From contig CM068314.1 in NCBI GenBank assembly GCA_034766995.1, positions 27,443,108 through 27,507,107 of the forward strand: a stretch of 64,000 nt of DNA, written 5' to 3'. The notes under the pieces were generated by a model. It saw only the letters and a program-made list of their open reading frames with translations, had not been told where the DNA came from and searched no databases. This document shows, piece by piece, positions 1 through 12,408 of this stretch (its first letter is position 1; each line of letters opens with the position of its first letter). This DNA comes from Acanthacorydalis orientalis. Its lineage: Eukaryota; Arthropoda; Insecta; Megaloptera; Corydalidae. Made by a program: the position numbers and the translations under genes.

Positions 1-1041
<1,041 letters not shown>

Positions 1042-1316
1042 CATTAAGCGGTATTTTGTTCCCCGGTAAAGAAGAAGCAGCGTACAGTAATTTCCGCTTA
1101 TTCGAATCGACTGGGTCTGTGATAGCGTACGCTTACAGCCCTTACCTGTGCACATCTGTCAAGATTTATATTCTGATGGGATTGCTGCTTGTAGGTGTAT
1201 CTGGGTATTCGACAATTGAGCTTTTGGAGCGTCGTCAAAAGAACAAAAACGTTGATATGAGAGAATTCGAATTGGTTCCGACGAAAATCGAAAAGAATGG
1301 AAATGTCATTGAATGA
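1042..1316 (+). CDS. UNC93-like protein, last coding exon (partial gene)
   Basis: This exon encodes the C-terminal 91 residues or so of an UNC93-family multi-pass membrane protein (major facilitator-like fold). It begins after an AG acceptor at 1040-1041 and completes a codon split after its first base. The peptide contains ALSGILFPGKEEAAYSNF, then FESTGSVIAYAYS, then a hydrophobic membrane segment (IYILMGLLLVGVSGYSTI) and a charged cytosolic tail ending in a TGA at 1314-1316. This matches the end of insect UNC93-like proteins as I know the family: the PG-EEAA-SN-R-WES-G block followed by the last transmembrane helices. In-frame sequence upstream of 1042 (from an ATG at 963) is Lys/Asn-rich and looks like intron read-through, so I did not use that ATG. 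Earlier exons must lie left of position 1. The substrate is not known; some relatives regulate potassium channels or Toll-like receptor traffic. Confidence 0.85.
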
Positions 1317-2845
1317 AAACTAACTCTATACTGTGTATAGAATATTAAATATTTGATTGAAAACTTTTGTGATGTCTTATTTACTTTGTATTGATATTCA
1401 AACAAAGTTCCTTCTGTCTATTTAAATAGATGTCGTATTTAGTTACTGTTAATTTTAATTTTTACATGGTAACTGATTATTTAAAAAGAATCCTTGTATT
1501 TCTTTATAAGTACATATACTCTAGGTACAGTATGTTAACATTTATACATATATGTACTCGTATGTATGTATTTTTTACACTTTAGCGGATAAACTTATAA
1601 AAAATTTATCTGGCTAGGTAAACAAAGAATTATATAATATTTTTTTATTAAAAGTTTAGAATAGACATTAAGATGTCTAATTCACTTCAATAATAAATAT
1701 TTTTTTTAATTTCGATCTCTTCGTAGAAATCGCATTTGATTTTTTATTGAATTTATTAATTTTTATATTAGATATCAAATTATTAAATAATTACGTATCA
1801 ATAGATTTGTTGTAAAATTAAATAAATTTGAATACATTTTCTGTTAATGTTAACATAAAAAATATCTTTTTGTAAATGTTGTCGGATTTATGTTTGTATA
1901 TAAACATGTATTTTGTTTCAAATAAATACAGAAAACATTTGTTTTTTTAATTAATTTATAATGTTTTTATTTAGAATGCATACAATGTATGTCTTTCAGC
2001 AATGAGATTTACAACTGTCTTCCAAGAAGTGATTATCTGAAAGTGGATTGAAACTCGAGAACTATCGATCACTATTTGATACAAATAACGTTAGGTTACT
2101 AGACTTGTTAGAAAAATTAAATAAAATACAAAAAAAATTATTGAAAAAGATCACATATTTATTTTTATTAACGTTAACGTTTTTATTAACGTGTTATTAA
2201 ATAACAATACTGTAAAAAAAATAAAAGATTCTATAATTCTCGGAAATAAATAACAAGTTTCAAATTGACGAAGAAAATTTCATAAAAATAGATTATTAAA
2301 AAGAATAAAAATATTTCATATGTATGTATGTATAAGATCTGTAAGAATACATATAAATTTTCATTAATTTATTTTCTATTTAAAATTTTTTCTGGTGCAT
2401 ATTTTATTAGAAATCATTTTGTAAGATCGAATAATTCAAACAAAGAAATAATGAAATGAAACCATATCTATTTTTATATCGCTATATAAAATCGAATTCG
2501 GTTATAAACATATACCGAGTTTACTGCTACAACATGCAAATATTCACATGATTGTTGGTTTATTTATATTTACATAAAAAAATATACTTATAGGTTCTTT
2601 TCGCAGATATAAAGCAAAAAATCGGTCTTCTTTTAGAACTATATTTTTGTCTAATTATCGGAATTTTTTTTTAGAAAATAACTGTTTTGCGAATCCGCGA
2701 ATATAAAATTGATTATTTGTCTATCTATATTATTAAGATTTTCATAAAAGCCATTTGTTAATTAAACCCTAAAAAATGTACAAAGCAAATAAAGTAATGA
2801 ATATGTTTATTTTTTTTATATTTATTTAAATGTTGTATTTATTTG

Positions 2846-2895
<50 letters not shown>

Positions 2896-3501
2896 TGTTG
2901 TCTAACAGAATTTATGATTTATAAATAAAAATGTCTTTTGTCACTAATATTATAAGTAACGATTATGAAGAAGAAATATAGTCACCCCTCAGTGCTTAAT
3001 GTAGCAGCGTTCTACTGTTTAATATAAATTAATCCAATCTTTTAGTACAATAACAAGCAAAAAAGTAACTACTAAATACCCACTTGTTAAAAATCAAATG
3101 TGAAATGTAATTTTTCAGCTAACCATCCAATTACACCAATTAAAATACGATCAACATCATAAAAACATAAAACGCACAAATCAAATTTCACCAATGAAAT
3201 CAAATCTATTAGTCGTTTTTAATCGATAAATAATATAAATACTACCAACAAACCTCCTACACAACCCATCATTAACCCAATTTACATTCAAAAATATTTT
3301 TTAATACGTGTAATTATATTGATTTTTCTTTTAATTAATCGGCATTTTTTTTAAATATAGATATTCTTTAAATGTATTTCTACACTAGAAATCATACATT
3401 TTTAGTACTTTTTTATTTTCAAACCTCTGAAATAATAAACATTTTCAATTAATTAATATAACATGTATTTAATTTATTCAAAAATAAAATAACAAACACG
3501 A

Positions 3502-3504
<3 letters not shown>

Positions 3505-3555
<51 letters not shown>
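3505..3555. repeat. (TA)n microsatellite
   Basis: Uninterrupted TA dinucleotide run of about 50 bp. Confidence 0.97.
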
Positions 3556-3558
<3 letters not shown>

Positions 3559-4272
3559 GATAATTTATTTGTATGATGTAACATAATCTTATTCATGTTA
3601 CTTAATTACATTCATGTTTTACACACACAAATTTAGTTATAAAAAATTCAATTTTATCATAAACGTCTTTATTGCTAGTATTAGTTATAAAAAAATTACC
3701 CGGTAATAAAAATTTAAACTAAAAGATATAAGAAAAAGTACTTCAAAAGACGTAAATGATTTTACGTCGTAATTCAATTTTTATGAATTCCTTTTAAGAC
3801 ATCTAAACTGCCTGAAAATCTAATTGAATTTCTGATAAAAATAAATAAAAACATGAATCGAATGTTAAAATAAAAATATATTCATTTATGTAAGAACGAG
3901 TGTGAGAGAGATAAACATTACAGCATAAATCAATTAATTTAACAGAATATATTCTATTGCTTCTCCGATGTCACACTGGAAAAAAAATAATTTAATTAAT
4001 TTGAACTTTCTTACATAAAAGCGAGATTCTTTGTCTGCCACATTGGTTTTGTTTTTGATTCTAATAAAGTGCGATAACACAAAAGATTTGTTATTTCTAT
4101 AATCCGAAAACATTTGTGACTGTGTTCATTTCTTGTATTTATGTTTATTTTCTTTTATAATTTAATTATGTTTTCTTTCGTACAAAGCAAATAATATTTG
4201 TGACAATATTTTTATATTAAATCTGTTTAATATTAAACCCCATAGGAAAGAAAGCTAATTATACATTATATA

Positions 4273-4274
<2 letters not shown>

Positions 4275-4336
<62 letters not shown>
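4275..4336. repeat. (TA)n microsatellite
   Basis: TA run of about 60 bp with one G interruption near its right end. Confidence 0.97.
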
Positions 4337-4550
4337 CAACTCATCTTTCTGTCGTAATCTAAAAGAGTACACAAAAAGAACTAAAAATATTTCAATACAA
4401 TTCAAAATAAAAATATTTTTAAAATATGAAAAGTAAAATACAATTTTTATTATACGGTGTTAATATTTGTGTAATTTAAGATTCTAAATTATTTATTTTT
4501 AACTGTCATTTCCTTAATCAATTTTCAAAAAATTCTAATTTTTTATTTAC

Positions 4551-4661
<111 letters not shown>

Positions 4662-5754
4662 AATACATAATTTCAGTTTCCTATCATATGATTTTTTCAA
4701 AATATCGATTGACATGAAATTTGAATATAGGTTTAATAATTAAAATAAACTTTTTAGATATAATAGACAACCTAAACATATAATTAACTGACTACCTAAT
4801 ATTAAAAAAAAAAAAATAACTTATATAGAATAAACAATTAAAATCAATATTTCTTTAACAGTTTTCAGAACTTATAGATTTTTTAAATATATTTATCTGT
4901 CACATTCTCCACGTTTATTTTTTTAGAGGCTTTTAAAGATCAACTTCTCAAAAGTTTTCTTGATTAATTTAAAATTCGTCTTAACGGGTTTAAAACTGTA
5001 ATTAGTATTCAAATTATTTTTTTTTGTAAAATAACAAAGTATACCTGTACGTGTTGCAATATATTTATTAATACCTTCTTTATATATTTTTAAGAAAACA
5101 TTACATTTTTCTGTATCTTGGCGCTGTGATTACAATGACAACGCCTTCGAAATACACGTAAGAAATAATCATTAATTGAAAAATCTTGATCACAATTTTT
5201 TTGTGTTTTTTGCGATGAGAAAATAATTTATTTATGAATCTACATATATAAACATTTATTTTTTCGTTAAAAATCTATACAGCCCTAAAAAAATTGTTTT
5301 CATATTTAAAATAAATCAACAGTACATAACTATTATTTGACTACAAATTTTACAATAATTACTGATTATCAAAATTCTAGAAATGTTTACTATAGAATTT
5401 ATGAAAATTAAATATCCTTATTATTTCTTTTCTCTATAAAATAATAAAAAATTTCCTTTTTGATTATATATATATATATACATGAAGATCGTAAAAAACT
5501 TAATAAATCAAATTAATATAAAAATTTCCATTTCTTTCTCGCTATTCACTAAAATAAATTATAAACTACTAATGTTTTTTTAATATTAAAAACGTAGTTT
5601 GATGTCCTAAACAGAATATATAATTAATCATTACACATTAACATATAATATCGGTATATTAATGTACACCAGTACATTTAGGAAATACTTAGTAATTATG
5701 TATATTCTCTTGCCTAATCTAACATGCATTAGAGTGATTTATGCTTATATACCG

Positions 5755-5758
<4 letters not shown>

Positions 5759-5827
<69 letters not shown>

Positions 5828-5882
5828 CCAAAATTGCAAATTAACTTAACAACTGAGTATGTATAAGTAAATGTATACCATA

Positions 5883-5958
<76 letters not shown>
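5759..5958. repeat. Pair of (TA)n tracts
   Basis: Two TA runs (5759-5824 and 5880-5958) separated by about 55 bp of ordinary sequence. The second has internal TTA and AAA interruptions. Confidence 0.95.
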
Positions 5959-5960
<2 letters not shown>

Positions 5961-6300
5961 TTAAATTACAATGAAAAAAATAAAGCTTTGTTTTTCAATA
6001 GTAGTTTATAAGAATATACTTTAAATTCGTGAATGTAGTAAGTTCGCGATAGTTTACTTTTTTAATTTCGCACTAGAATACTGTTTTTTCAAAGAATAAA
6101 GTTGATAGGAAAATAATTGCGATTTTTGTTTTCTGAATGCTAACCTTAATTTTTTCAATTAAAGTGTCATTTCATTGTGTTCATGTTAATATTATTTTAA
6201 AGTACATTTTTCGGTCTGTATTTTAGTAACATTGACTTTGGTTTTATTACTAATTTTGCTTCAAATTGGGCTATTGAATTAAAGACAGAAAAGAAGCAAA

Positions 6301-6625
6301 TAAGATAAAAAAAATTTGTATGAGTTTAAAACGGATGGTAAAGCAGCAAAAACGGTTCGTATACTAAACGATGCTTTTTGTGTGAGTACTGTTAAGGAAC
6401 GTACAAATGGTGGTTCCAAAAATGTCATATTGAGAACGAGAGGGTCGCGGGCGTCTTTCTTCAGTTCATAACGATCGACTGAAAGCGTTATTTGAATCAG
6501 AAACATGCACAACCATTCTAGAACTTGCACAAAAGTTAGGCGTTAGTCATCCAACAATTCAGGACCATTCAAAATCACTTAAATTAAAAAATGTAAATGA
6601 ATTTAAAGGCCATAAACCGCAATTA
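6301..6625 (+). pseudogene. Mariner transposase, 5' fragment (decayed)
   Basis: The plus strand encodes pieces of the N-terminal helix-turn-helix region of a mariner (Tc1/mariner, DD34D) transposase. In one frame, from about 6313, LYEFK-DGKAAKTVRILNDAF---STVKERT is readable. After frame changes DRLKALFESETCTTILELAQ and then KLGVSHPTIQDHSKSLK appear, ending near 6590. It is broken by stops and frameshifts (a TAA near 6470) and the catalytic domain is missing, so it is a dead fragment. The GKAA-T-R-LNDAF type of N-terminus resembles mariners of the cecropia group, a family judgement from memory. An apparent 83-codon minus-strand reading frame here (6279-6530) is only its antisense shadow. Confidence 0.8.
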
Positions 6626-8661
6626 TTTTTCTACCAACCTAGTAAATAGAATGGCAAATTAAAGAAATACGAAAGAATATCTTGTCTTAATTTAAAAAAC
6701 TGATTAGTTTTCAAAATAAAAAAGTATGTACTTTAAAAAAATAGCATTAAGTACCAATCACTTTTATATTTTATTTCGTCAGATGTAATATATTTTAAAC
6801 GTACATTAATTATTTAATATGTTTTTGTTGCAATTTATGAAGTAATTTGATGATTAAATCAAAGTTTAAATGTGATGTCAAAATACCGGTTGTAGCGTTC
6901 AAACTACAGAAGAAATTATTGAAATGAAAGTTATATCAAAGTACAAGATATCTCAAGTTATTGAATGGTAAAACTACCATCAATCTACTGTGTCAGTATA
7001 AAAATTTACATGCTGTTTTCGTAATACTAAAAAGATAGGAATGAAAGTATTCAAAAAATTGAAATCAAATGAAAATAATTAATTCAACAACATAAATCTT
7101 TACGTTACAATAATTCAAACCCCGTATTTTATTAATGCAAATATTTTTAAAACTATTATTTCATTTGTTTACTATCAAATACTCTTTCATGAAATATTAA
7201 TGTTGAAAAAAATATTTTGAAAATATACTTACAAAAAAAAATTATTCTTCATAACATTATAAATTCCATAAAATGACGACGGAAATATACGAATGATTAC
7301 AGCAAATATAATCTAAAATGAATGAAAAAACTACATATAAAAAAACAGACAAAATAAAATTAAAGTAAATAAATTAATAGCAAGTAGAAAAAAAATACAA
7401 AGTAAATATGATTATTATGACAATTTACATATTATTAGTAATAGTCTATTAAAAACGTAATATAAAAATAAAATAAGATTTTATTTATATAAGTATTTTC
7501 CTCATTTTAAAATACATTAAAACAGTTTTGAAACATGAAATATGAAAAGTGAGTTTATTGAAATAACTTATATATTAATTATATAATATACATGCATGAA
7601 AATTAGTAATTTTTCGCATTTGTATCAGCCTTATTAAAAACTATTTATTTAATAATATGCATATTTTTATCTATAAAAGTATATAAATATATACACATTT
7701 TATAGTTAAATATATCATTGTTTATACATGAAAACAAAAATGAACCTCAAAATAGTTTTGGCGATTAAAAATATTAAACAGTAAAAATATTATCATAGTA
7801 AAAATATTAAATGCATTTATTTAAAACATTTTTCATGCTTACTTTTATTTTATCTAAAAATCAATATATAATAATTTTTATCATCGACTTAATCGAATTT
7901 TAAAATGTCAAACAATCATCATCAATCACCATTATTACCAGACTGAAACTGTTTTAATGGAAGATAAAATTTATCATATTCTTTTGAATGATTAAATACT
8001 ATTAAGATATACAAATATCAAACAAATATTTGATAAAATATTATAATTTAATACCATACATTTACTTTATGGATATTTTTTATTTCAATTCAATGAATTG
8101 TCCTTTATTAATGTTTGATTCTTTTTTTTTAAAAAAAATAACATTTCAATTCAATACTTACTTATCTACACAGTAATAATCTAAAATTATATTTTTTTTC
8201 TTTATGATCTGTTTATAATATTTTCATTTCATTTATCTGGTTTTAAACCTGAAACAAAATAAAAAATAAACACAATCATAGTAAATATTTTATTCTTGAA
8301 ATACATCTACAATACCAACATTTTACATTCCATTTTCACATATCTACACACATTTATTTTTTTTTCAATGGTTTTGTTTCTATAGATCTAGTATTTCAAC
8401 ACAAATATTTAAAATCTAAGGATTCTTTATATAATTATTTATATTTATATATATATATATTTATATATGTACATATTTGTTTTATAAGATACATTATAAA
8501 AGTTAATAGGAACTTTGGTTTCAATCAGAGAATAATATATTCTCTTTGCCTTAAATCTATATAAAGTAAAATAAATAATGACATTAAAAAAATCTACATA
8601 AACATAATCAGTACTTTATGAACAATGACTAAAGTGAATTACATTCACGTTAAAATAACAT

Positions 8662-8667
8662 TTTATT
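8662..8667 (-). terminator. pdm3: Candidate polyadenylation signal of the POU gene
   Basis: This is the first AATAAA in mRNA sense downstream of the POU gene stop codon (TTTATT on the plus strand), about 380 nt after the stop. In such AT-rich DNA the hexamer is common by chance, so transcript ends could lie further left. Confidence 0.25.
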
Positions 8668-9047
8668 CGACTTAGAAACTACTTTTAAACATTCTTCAAA
8701 AAATGTATTTCAAAGGAATGTCTATCAGCTAAAAAAATTAATTGTGCAAATAATTTATGGTGAACGATTATAGTTTTCGTTAATCACACACATTTCTTGG
8801 TCAATTATTATAACCGAGAAAATATAATAAATAATATATACATCTCTTTCTTAAGTTATCATGAGAGTTTAATTTTTTTTAATAGTTCAATGATTAAAAT
8901 AAACTGTTCAATAATTTCATCACTGGTTAAACTTCACAACAGAACTGTATGTCTATCATTTTAGTGGAACGTCGTTATACTTGAGTATGATGTAAACCAC
9001 TAAAACTGATCCGTTCAAGATGAAATTTAACTGTGAGTCCACATGGT

Positions 9048-9172
9048 CTATACCATCCCTTTCGACATCATACGGACGGTATTTTTAAGAGCCTGACGTT
9101 TATTACAGAACCATATTCTTATAACCTCACGTTCGTAGCCTAGTTGATGAGCTAGACCTGTTATTTCAGTAC
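9048..9172 (-). CDS. pdm3: POU class VI transcription factor, last coding exon (second half of homeodomain)
   Basis: The exon begins after an AG acceptor (9174-9173 in minus sense) and completes the Gly codon split with the previous exon. It encodes TEITGLAHQLGYEREVIRIW followed by FCNKRQALKNTVRMMSKGMV and a TAG at 9050-9048. This is helices 2 and 3 of the POU homeodomain. The recognition helix WFCNKR has the POU-type Cys at homeodomain position 50 and the invariant Asn at 51. CNKRQALKN is typical of POU class VI (POU6F1, POU6F2, Drosophila pdm3) and differs from the CNRRQKEKR of class II (nubbin). The tail after the homeodomain is only about ten residues. Confidence 0.95.
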
Positions 9173-9241
9173 CTTGAAAATAATTATAAAATTATCGTTT
9201 TTTACAAAAACATATAATGTATTCTAGTCCTATGTGCATAC

Positions 9242-9378
9242 CTGATGGATGAGTATTTCTTTCAAAATGTGCATTGAGGAGTTCAAGCGCTTGTGGTGTA
9301 AATGATGTTCTTCGTTTTCTTTTCTTTGAAGGTTCGACTCCAATAAAATCAGTTAGATGATTTTGCCCACTCTTGTAT
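9242..9378 (-). CDS. pdm3: POU class VI transcription factor, linker and first half of homeodomain
   Basis: Acceptor AG at 9380-9379 and donor GT at 9241-9240 (minus sense). The exon encodes YKSGQNHLTDFIGVEPS, the linker between the two DNA-binding domains, and then KKRKRRTSFTPQALELLNAH and FERNTHPSG, the N-terminal arm and helix 1 of the homeodomain. GxEPSKKRKRRTSFTPQA is a signature of class VI POU proteins. The exon starts by completing an Arg codon (AG|A) and ends on the first base of a Gly codon. An ATG at 9443 lies in the upstream intron and is not a start. Confidence 0.96.
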
Positions 9379-9597
9379 CTAGAATACAAAGCACTTTTTT
9401 CCATTATTTTGAGATATGTTTTTATTGTAGATAAATAAAACATATTATTGATTAAATTAATATCTAGAAAACTATTTTTATCAATTACTAATTTTCTAAA
9501 TGATAAAAAGTTTTTTTTTTAACTAAGTGAAATCCAAGTTCATGTTAATTTCAGAAAATATTTAATTTAAAAAAGTCTATTAAAAATAGGTACTAAC

Positions 9598-9681
9598 CTT
9601 TCCTCAGCTTCTTTCATCCAACGTTCAAGTACTGGTTTTATTTTCTGAGCACTCTTAGGTGTTATATCCAATTTTTCAAAC
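9598..9681 (-). CDS. pdm3: POU class VI transcription factor, C-terminal part of POU-specific domain
   Basis: This 84-nt exon lies between AG at 9683-9682 and GT at 9597-9596 (minus sense). It encodes FEKLDITPKSAQKIKPVLER and WMKEAEE, the end of the POU-specific domain. Its first base completes the Arg codon started by the upstream exon (AG|G), giving SAICR-FEKL when the intervening cassette exon is skipped. Its last two bases begin the next Arg codon. FEKLDITPKSAQKIKPVLERWM is almost identical to vertebrate POU6F1/POU6F2 as I know them. Confidence 0.96.
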
Positions 9682-10948
9682 CTAGCAAAAAATAACTTTG
9701 TAAATAATGATCTATTCCAATATATTAGTTAAACAATAAATTAATGTAGTGTCTACAGGGAGCACTTTCATCAAGCAAATGGTAATAATTTAAAAATAAC
9801 AGTGTTAACAGCACAGGACATCGACACATTTACAAGCATAATAATATTAACATTGATAAACATGCAAATTACTTGAAAGGTGTTATATTTACAATACTTA
9901 TTTAAAAAAATAATATTTGCCAATGCCCTGGCTGCCTAGAATAAATGTTAATAAAACAAATAGAAAAAGTGCTCCATGAAATGATATTCTTTTATTATTA
10001 GCGGTTTCTTAACGTGTTATTAAATAAAAAATAAAATATTGATCACGTACATTGCTTGCTGTTGAGAGGATATCTGCGCGGCACAGTACATCTGAGTAGC
10101 CAGGGCACTGAAGACAAAATTTTAAAATTTTTATTACTATTAAATTCCTGGTGTGTACATTTTTTTAAGCGCTAATAATTTTATTGCATGTCCAATGTCC
10201 TGGCGTAACTATTATGTTTGAACTGATATAAATTATTATTGTTTGCAAATATATAGTTGCAGATTATAAAATTGAATATTGTATTTAAAAATATTGATGT
10301 ACATTTAATGTTTCAATTATGTGATACATTTTCTATTTGCAAATATTTCAGACATTGTAACGATATCTAGTAATCCCTTCAAGCATTTCTTATGATAATT
10401 TTTACGTAACATAAGTATTAATTCATAAGATGATAGATATTTATTAACGACTAATTCCTATAATTTCCTTTTTTTAAATACTATCTATGCCAGATAAATT
10501 GTTAAATATATGTATTTTAATTGTTTCCATCTTGAAATAAGAGCTGTTTAAATATATTTGTGAATTAATTTATTTATCGAATTAAAAAATCATTTTTTTT
10601 ACTAAACAGAACATTTTTGAAATTAATTACATTCAAATCATTTAAAATGTTATTAATTTATTTTAAAATAATTACAAAAAATATACATATTTAATTTTAC
10701 TGAACTGTCTTTAGGTATATATACAGTCCTTTATAATGGTTATTAAAATAATTTGGTTATTTAAAAATTACTTTATTTTTTCGTAACATTCTTTTCATTT
10801 ATCGTTCAAATTTCAAATCAATATTTTTATTAATACACTTGCAAACGATAATAAAATTTGAATATATTTTTTAACGTCAGGAGCATATTCTGATAAAATG
10901 AATTATAAAATTAACTCCCACTGATAAATGCATTTTGCTTTAATTTAC
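9682..10948 (-). other. pdm3: Intron of the POU gene with conserved-looking, mutually complementary elements
   Basis: Apart from the cassette exon, this otherwise AT-rich intron contains short blocks of balanced composition: plus-strand coordinates 9751-9784, 9799-9830, 9918-9940, 9962-9980 and 10183-10210. Several are perfectly complementary to each other or to the cassette exon (see findings). The right part, 10210-10940, is plain AT-rich DNA with nothing recognised. Confidence 0.6.
10051..10107 (-). CDS. pdm3: Predicted 57-nt cassette exon inside the POU-specific domain
   Basis: Within the 1.27 kb intron that splits the POU-specific domain there is a compact segment with much higher GC than its surroundings. 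In minus sense it has a pyrimidine-rich acceptor (TTTTGTCTTCAG) and a donor GTACGT. It is exactly 57 nt, stop-free in the required frame and phase-compatible on both sides. Inclusion would change the junction Arg to Ser and add ALATQMYCAAQISSQQQA plus Met before FEKLDITPK. Known: human POU6F2 has a longer isoform with an insert at this same junction. Inferred: this is an alternative exon, not a constitutive one, because the skipped product gives the family consensus SAICRFEKL. The donor is a weak match to consensus. No transcript evidence is available here. Confidence 0.75.
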
Positions 10949-11129
10949 CTGCATATGGCACTTTGACTGTATGCTGGTCCTTCAGTGATACTAAGCGCCT
11001 GCCCAACTTGTGTTTGTGTTAACCCTAATGATAACCTTCTCAATTTAAATGCTTTAGCAAATTCTTTAATCTCATCCAAATTTATTCCATCCACTACATT
11101 AGTGTTGGCTTGATTAATGGTTGGCTGAT
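10949..11129 (-). CDS. pdm3: POU class VI transcription factor, N-terminal part of POU-specific domain
   Basis: Acceptor AG at 11131-11130 and donor GT at 10948-10947 (minus sense). The exon encodes QPTINQANTNVVDGINLDEI, then KEFAKAFKLRRLSLGLTQTQ and VGQALSITEGPAYSQSAIC plus two bases of an Arg codon. This is helices 1 to 3 of the POU-specific domain: the LGLTQTQVGQAL segment is helix 2, and the YSQSAICR segment is the DNA-reading helix 3. VDGINL-EI-EFAK-FK and TEGPAYSQSAICR mark class VI. The first codon (Asn, A|AT) is shared with the upstream exon. Confidence 0.96.
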
Positions 11130-11776
11130 CTGCAACACATAAATCAAAAATTATCTACAATGATATCTGAGATAAACTAAAATTAATCTTTTTCACTACT
11201 GTATACTGTGTTTGCTTTATGATATCTAATTACTGCCAATTAAGTTCTACAATTATCCAATAATTAGATCATTTATGAGAACAATGGTCATAATTAAGAG
11301 TAATTAAACATTCTTAAGTTGCTAACATGAATGGAAAAATACCATATAAGTTGGGGTTTGTAATTGTGATACATTATATTTAATAGCATGAAATTAAGAA
11401 CAACATCAATCAAATAAATTTTGGCTACATTTCTTCAATTCTTTTTAATTAGTTCCAATGCAGTTTTAATTGGAACAACAAGAATTTGCTGTTTTTGTAT
11501 CAAACATTTATGTGTTATTCACTTATCTTAATTTGTCTACTCTAATTTGATTAATTCATTTAAAAAGTATATGTGAAAATTATATTGCTGTTAAATATAT
11601 TTCTCATATGTTTTTCATGAGTTATATTTCCTTAGTATATTTCTTAAATATTTTTGACTAATATTGTTTACTTGTATGATTATTACATTTAATTACACTT
11701 AATTCATTACATTTCATGCTTTCGTTACTCGAGATCAGAAAAATTAACTAGAAAAAAACATTAAAAAAATGCATAC

Positions 11777-12295
11777 TTGGTGAATCAACAAGTAAATCAG
11801 CAGTAGAATTATCTGTACAAGTAGGTGAATGATTTAGAGATCCAGGTGACATTTTTGAATGTTGACTTGAAGTAGGACCATGTGTAGTAGTAATAGTAAT
11901 TTCACTATTATTTGCTGTAAGTCTACTAAGACTATTAAGAGCTGCTGTGACAGCTGTTGAAGAACTACTACTCGGTACACCATTTGTTTGATGATTAATT
12001 TTTGGCTCCATTGGATAATGATGATTATTTTGATTATGTGAATGCTGATTTGACCTATGAGATAAATTTTGTGGTGTAGAATTTTGTGATTCCTGTTGTT
12101 GACTAGATAAAAGTGATGGAGGAGGGACTGTACTAAGGAGTGGAGGTTGTGGAGTTGTTGGAATTAACTGTGGTTGTTGTTGTAATGCCGATATTAACTG
12201 CTGAGCACTTGATGGTGTTATTCCATTAGACAGAAGGTGTGGTAATGTTGATGGATTTAGTAAACTATTACTTATACTTGTGTTTGAGGTGGGTA
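11777..12295 (-). CDS. pdm3: POU class VI transcription factor, Ser/Gln/Thr/Asn-rich exon
   Basis: This 519-nt exon starts after AG at 12297-12296 and ends before GT at 11776-11775 (minus sense), phase 1 on both sides. It encodes about 173 residues of low-complexity sequence: SNSLLNPSTLPHLLSNG, a SAQQLISALQQQPQLIPTT stretch, runs of Ser (SSSSSTAV) and Gln, and an end reading STADLLVDSP just before the POU-specific domain. Such regions in POU proteins usually act as transactivation or interaction domains; no folded domain is visible. Reading through the donor gives a spurious C-terminus ending at 11748. Confidence 0.9.
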
Positions 12296-12408
12296 CTAAA
12301 AAAAAAATGAACAATTAGTATATTTCATAAATAATAAGAAATTACTATTTTTTCATTATAATCAATAAAAAAATATATAACTAATATATAAACAGCATGA
12401 AACTATAC

